Assembly (NCBI GenBank): GCA_029959195.1
Contig: CP114121.1
Span: 124,001 to 188,000, forward strand
Reading direction: 5' to 3'
DNA: 64,000 bases
Source: Dictyophora rubrovolvata
Lineage: Eukaryota; Basidiomycota; Agaricomycetes; Phallales; Phallaceae
In this document: positions 60,641 to 64,000 of the stretch, piece by piece
Layout of the letters: each line of letters opens with the position of its first letter
Numbering within the stretch: position 1 is the stretch's first letter
Made by a program: the position numbers and the translations under genes
The notes under the pieces: generated by a model
What the model saw: the letters and a program-made list of their open reading frames with translations, nothing else
Databases searched by the model: none
Told to the model about the DNA's origin: nothing

Positions 60641-62309
60641 TCAGAATATCGCGTCTGTGAAGGTGTATGTTTCTTCAACGACACTGAAGTGAGAGCTGTT
60701 GCTAGACAAGGTACGAAGGTCAACAGGACTCGGAGAAAACCATGTTCCTCCGACATATAATCCTAAGTGCTCGGTTCCAGTTTCGTTAGGCTCAGCGTCG
60801 GCATCATCGTTCAGAGTCAGTATCATTCTATGGATAATGGCCGGAACCATAGACCACAAGAGACTGTGTTATGAAGTATCAATCTTACTATTTGAGACAG
60901 AAAAACAGTATTAGAACTCACAAAGGAAACAAAAGTTTGTTTTCTTGCTAGTGATTACGATGTTCAGCTCTAACTTTGACGGGTTTGACTGGTCAAACTC
61001 ACCGAAAGTGCGCCAGCCACAGCTATAATGTTTGCTATCCGCAAAACTATAGACGTATTTCTTCAAAATGGTTAGTATCACATTTTTGGATCAGAAGCGT
61101 ACTTGTTATAACCTGGACGACAGATAGAATGTAAGTTTTGTAGAACTTTAATGGCGTCGAAAATGGTTTTTTTACCGCAAAATACACCACACCATCTAGA
61201 TAGAGCTGTTTGATTACGTATGTTTGTAGATGACGAGGTCGGTGCAATGCATTACAGCATAGAAGAATGAAGTTCATCAGTTCCAGGTATAACTGTGGTC
61301 TTGGTTGAAGTTTCCAAGAAATCGAAAAAATTGCTTTGTACTGTAACACGCACAGGAACACCAAATCCTATCGTTATAAGTCCGGATATTCGTTGCGGCA
61401 CGCACGTTTTCAAAATTGGATTATACATGATGAAATCTTGAGTAAAAGTTTAGGAACCTGTGTATAAATTAATCGACGAGCTCATCAAACTTACGAGATG
61501 ATTGAGCGACCCCTAGTATACAAGCTCAGTAATGATTTCTCGACTCAACCCCATTTGAGACTTACCAACTGCGCTTAGAATAAAGCAACTAGTGTAGGCT
61601 AATATGACCCCGAAGCATACCAGTTTTAATACCATTTTATTTAAACCCCAAAGTATGTATATTCGTTGAGCCACGAAGACTTTCAGAAAAAATGAGTGAA
61701 GGTGGATAATTTGATTCGTGGGATACTTACTATTTACGATACCCAATGAGGAGATGGGTAATATTGCAGTGATCGCAAGCCAGGTTTTACAGCTTTTTGG
61801 GCTTGAAAAAGAGTCAAACGAGATGAATAGCATGGATAACTCACAACTGGACAGTCAAAAATGAGTGTACTGTCTATTATTGAGCCTGATAAAAGATCCA
61901 CGTTACCTCTGGCTGTGGGGGGAGATCACCCGGAAATTGACCCAGTGCTGCGTCATGATAAGCTGGTTTGAACATCAAGGAGAGAAAGTCGGCGATAATA
62001 CCTAGACCGCTGATAATGATATATACGGGAACACTATAGTGGTTGTAAAGGAATAGCCATTTGAACCAAGAAGAATCAGCCTTCCAAATACATCGAACCT
62101 GTTTTCAAATAAGCCTCAACTTGAGTGCAGGAAGGAGATATTTTTTACCTCTCGGCCGAACAACAGCAAGTGATCATAGATCAAGACTGTCAAACTGGCT
62201 GCTAAAGAAAGATTTCAGCTCACTATAGGCATACAATCATGACCGCGTACTTACCGCTCAAATACTTTGTCGCGAGAAAGGACTCAAGGGATACAGCTGC
62301 TGATTGCAT
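60641..62309 (-). CDS. DUF6533-family seven-helix membrane protein
   Basis: Function unknown; a very large family in Agaricomycetes with a seven-transmembrane layout resembling GPCR-like proteins. The N-terminus MQSAAVSLESFLATKYLSAA and SLTVLIYDHLLLFGREVRCI carries the diagnostic YDxLLxxxxEVxxxW pattern of DUF6533, followed by WFKWLFLYNHYSVPVYIIIS. Later exons give CKTWLAITAILPISS, RIYILWGLNKMVLKLVCFGV, LQPRPQLYLELMNFILLC and the C-terminal helix end MVPAIIHRMILTLNDDAD, which resembles the family's conserved R(M/L)xLNL end. A hydrophilic tail ends at TFTDAIF. Eight or so short exons, several of which I could only join approximately, so a disabling mutation cannot be excluded. Confidence 0.75.
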
Positions 62310-63384
62310 GGCGAGTGGAATATTAACAGTAAATAGGTTATAATAGTATCAGAGTAGTATACCCGGAGAGAGGCTGACGCCAGGTTGTTAGAGGTTGACC
62401 GTCGATTAGGGGGGTGAAGTAGCCTATAGCGTAGTACAGACTATATAAACGCAGATAAGAATCCCATCAGGGAAGAAGAGCCCAATCTGTGGAATGAATG
62501 AGATTCGCATGCAGTCCATCCTCTCACGCACACGGCTGTGTTACGCAACTGATACTGAGGATCCAGACGTGGCTACCCACGGCTTCTTCTGGTTAGAAAT
62601 CTTCAATTTTTCATTCTAAAGTTAGGCCTACGACGGCACGACAACAGACACCATTAGATTGTGTCGTTCACAATTCTCGTTGGTTGAAGATCCAAAAAAG
62701 ACAATCGTATACATAGTGGCTCTTGGTTTTGATTTCTGAGCGTTTCTGAGTGGAGAAAGAGCACGCGGTATGGTCTGAAATAAGAATTAGGGGCTGAGGT
62801 GAGATGATGGACATGCTGCGCGTCAAGCAACTTGAAAACCGTCCAATCATCATGGGAAATGCATCCGGACGATGGAACGTTGTTGAAAATGCATCTGAGA
62901 ATTTTGATTGATGGTGTGGAGTAGCTATAGATATTCTTTAATGATACACAAGTCAAAGTAATTGAACTAAGAGCTTCACAAACATACCTAAGGCATCAAA
63001 AGAATCCACTACAGCACTAAGTCGTGACCAGTTGACCTTGAGCCTTTGGCCCCAGGGACATGGTTCCTACGGGAGAATTGTATTTGGCTTAATGAGCTCG
63101 AACAATCATGACAATAAGCACGAGGATGGTGCCGTAACGATGATACTACGATCGGCCTTGGTCGAGCTTGCATTTGGTTTATCTCTGATTCCAATTGATT
63201 CTTTGAATTTTTTCCAGGAAGAAGGAATTGGAATCGCGGTAACTTGCGAAGACGAATTTTTTAGTTGGAATATAGAGCAAATATCAAGCAAATAGAGTTA
63301 TTGACGAAAAACGTTTGCGCCCAGATTACGTACGTGTGTTTGGTCATCATGCTGAGTCAGCGTGTGTGCTCCTCAGCCATCTTC
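62310..63384. promoter_or_regulatory. Divergent intergenic region DUF6533 gene / MED31
   Basis: About 1.07 kb. Open frames at 62654-62956 and 63032-63295 have no family resemblance and overlap each other's complement. No promoter element was recognised. Confidence 0.4.
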
Positions 63385-63940
63385 ATGGACTCCTCCCAAC
63401 ACGAACCACCTCAGGCAGTATTGGATGCCAGGGGCGCAAACAGGGCGCGATTTGAACTTGAACTAGAATTTGTCCAAGCTCTTGCTAATCCATTTTATCT
63501 CAATACTTTGGCTCAGCAAAACATTCTTTCTCAGCCAGCGTTCATCAACTACCTGCACTACCTTCAGTATTGGAAAGAGAAGGAATACGCGCGCTTTATA
63601 TTGTATTGTTATCATCTATCTACTGGATTTATCTCATGGTTTCATTTTTTCCCCTAGATATCCGCATGCGTTGCACCATTTGGACTTGTTACAACATGCT
63701 TCTTTCAGAAAGGAAATAGGAACAGAAGCATGGAGACAACGGTTACATGACATGCAATTCGAGCATTGGAGGACTTGGTGAAACCTTTTATTGATTCTTA
63801 TCGCTGCTTCTATCACCTTACACCTTTTCAGGCGCGATGATCCCAGTCGAATAAGGACCCAGATTATTGGTCAACCTGTGTTTGCATCCGCAGAAAGAGA
63901 CTCTGAACTCAACGCAGCGGCGGACACTCCACACAAGTAA
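63385..63940 (+). CDS. MED31: Mediator of RNA polymerase II transcription subunit 31 (Soh1)
   Basis: Small, highly conserved subunit of the Mediator middle module. Three exons: the first runs from ATG 63385 through [40 protein letters not shown] and [15 protein letters not shown]. The second starts [20 protein letters not shown] after an in-codon intron and runs to FEHWRTW. The third begins [17 protein letters not shown] and ends TPHK with TAA at 63938. About 147 residues. The core motif of the family (YLQYW...YP.AL..LDLLQ...FR) is intact. The extra C-terminal 35 residues are ordinary for fungal members. Confidence 0.96.
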
Positions 63941-64000
63941 TAGCATCACGTTAACAAGATGTCGTTTCGCGTGGAGTGGTAGGCTAGTAAGCTAGTAACA

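Noticed and set aside
60500-60760. 86-codon plus-strand frame after UCH37
   Set aside because: Overlaps the C-terminal exon of the DUF6533 gene on the other strand, which has a family match.
63032-63295. 87-codon frame upstream of MED31
   Set aside because: No family resemblance and no splice link to MED31, whose own ATG at 63385 fits the family start.

Overview
The window is a gene-dense stretch of a fungal nuclear genome, most likely from a mushroom-forming basidiomycete (Agaricomycetes). Almost every gene is cut by several 48-60 nt GT-AG introns. Gene families typical of that class are present: DUF6533 seven-helix proteins, two-domain GGxxGG single-pass membrane proteins, F-box/leucine-rich proteins and stand-alone A-T-R adenylate-forming reductases. 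Exon joins below were worked out by hand from frame, splice signals and family conservation. No rRNA gene, complete tRNA gene, CRISPR array or intact transposon was seen.

Layout. 1-4100: the 5' part of a membrane-protein gene on the minus strand, preceded by at least three decayed partial copies. 4.7-6.5 kb: an F-box-like gene. 7.3-15.0 kb: the large PI3P 5-kinase gene FAB1 (minus). 15.7-18.1 kb: a secreted alpha/beta hydrolase and an unknown protein with an 18-nt tandem repeat. 19.1-23.4 kb: adenylate-forming reductase A (plus). 25.5-31.5 kb: a divergent pair, a WOPR (Gti1/Pac2) regulator and an SLC35/TPT-type transporter. 34.2-39.8 kb: housekeeping genes CCT3, an unrecognised nuclear-type protein and ATG5. 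40.1-49.2 kb: reductases B and C (minus). 49.7-51.1 kb: a secreted GDSL esterase. 52.7-64 kb: an F-box protein, an alpha/beta hydrolase-like protein, an unknown protein, UCH37, a DUF6533 protein and MED31.

The accessory signal is the set of three adenylate-forming reductases (adenylation, thiolation and thioester-reductase domains). They are the kind of enzyme that activates a carboxylic acid, tethers it to phosphopantetheine and releases it reductively. A and B are close paralogs in inverted orientation around a 16.6-kb block holding a WOPR regulator, a transporter, CCT3 and ATG5. C is a more distant paralog in tandem with B. All three share the intron that splits the phosphopantetheine serine codon and a 19-nt micro-exon in the A8 region. 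Copy A has two lesions or oddities (a GC splice donor at the serine-codon intron and a shifted or frameshifted third exon). A 163-nt reductase-domain tract is almost identical between A and B, which suggests gene conversion. Whether these genes work with the neighbouring esterases and WOPR factor as a metabolite locus is inference only.
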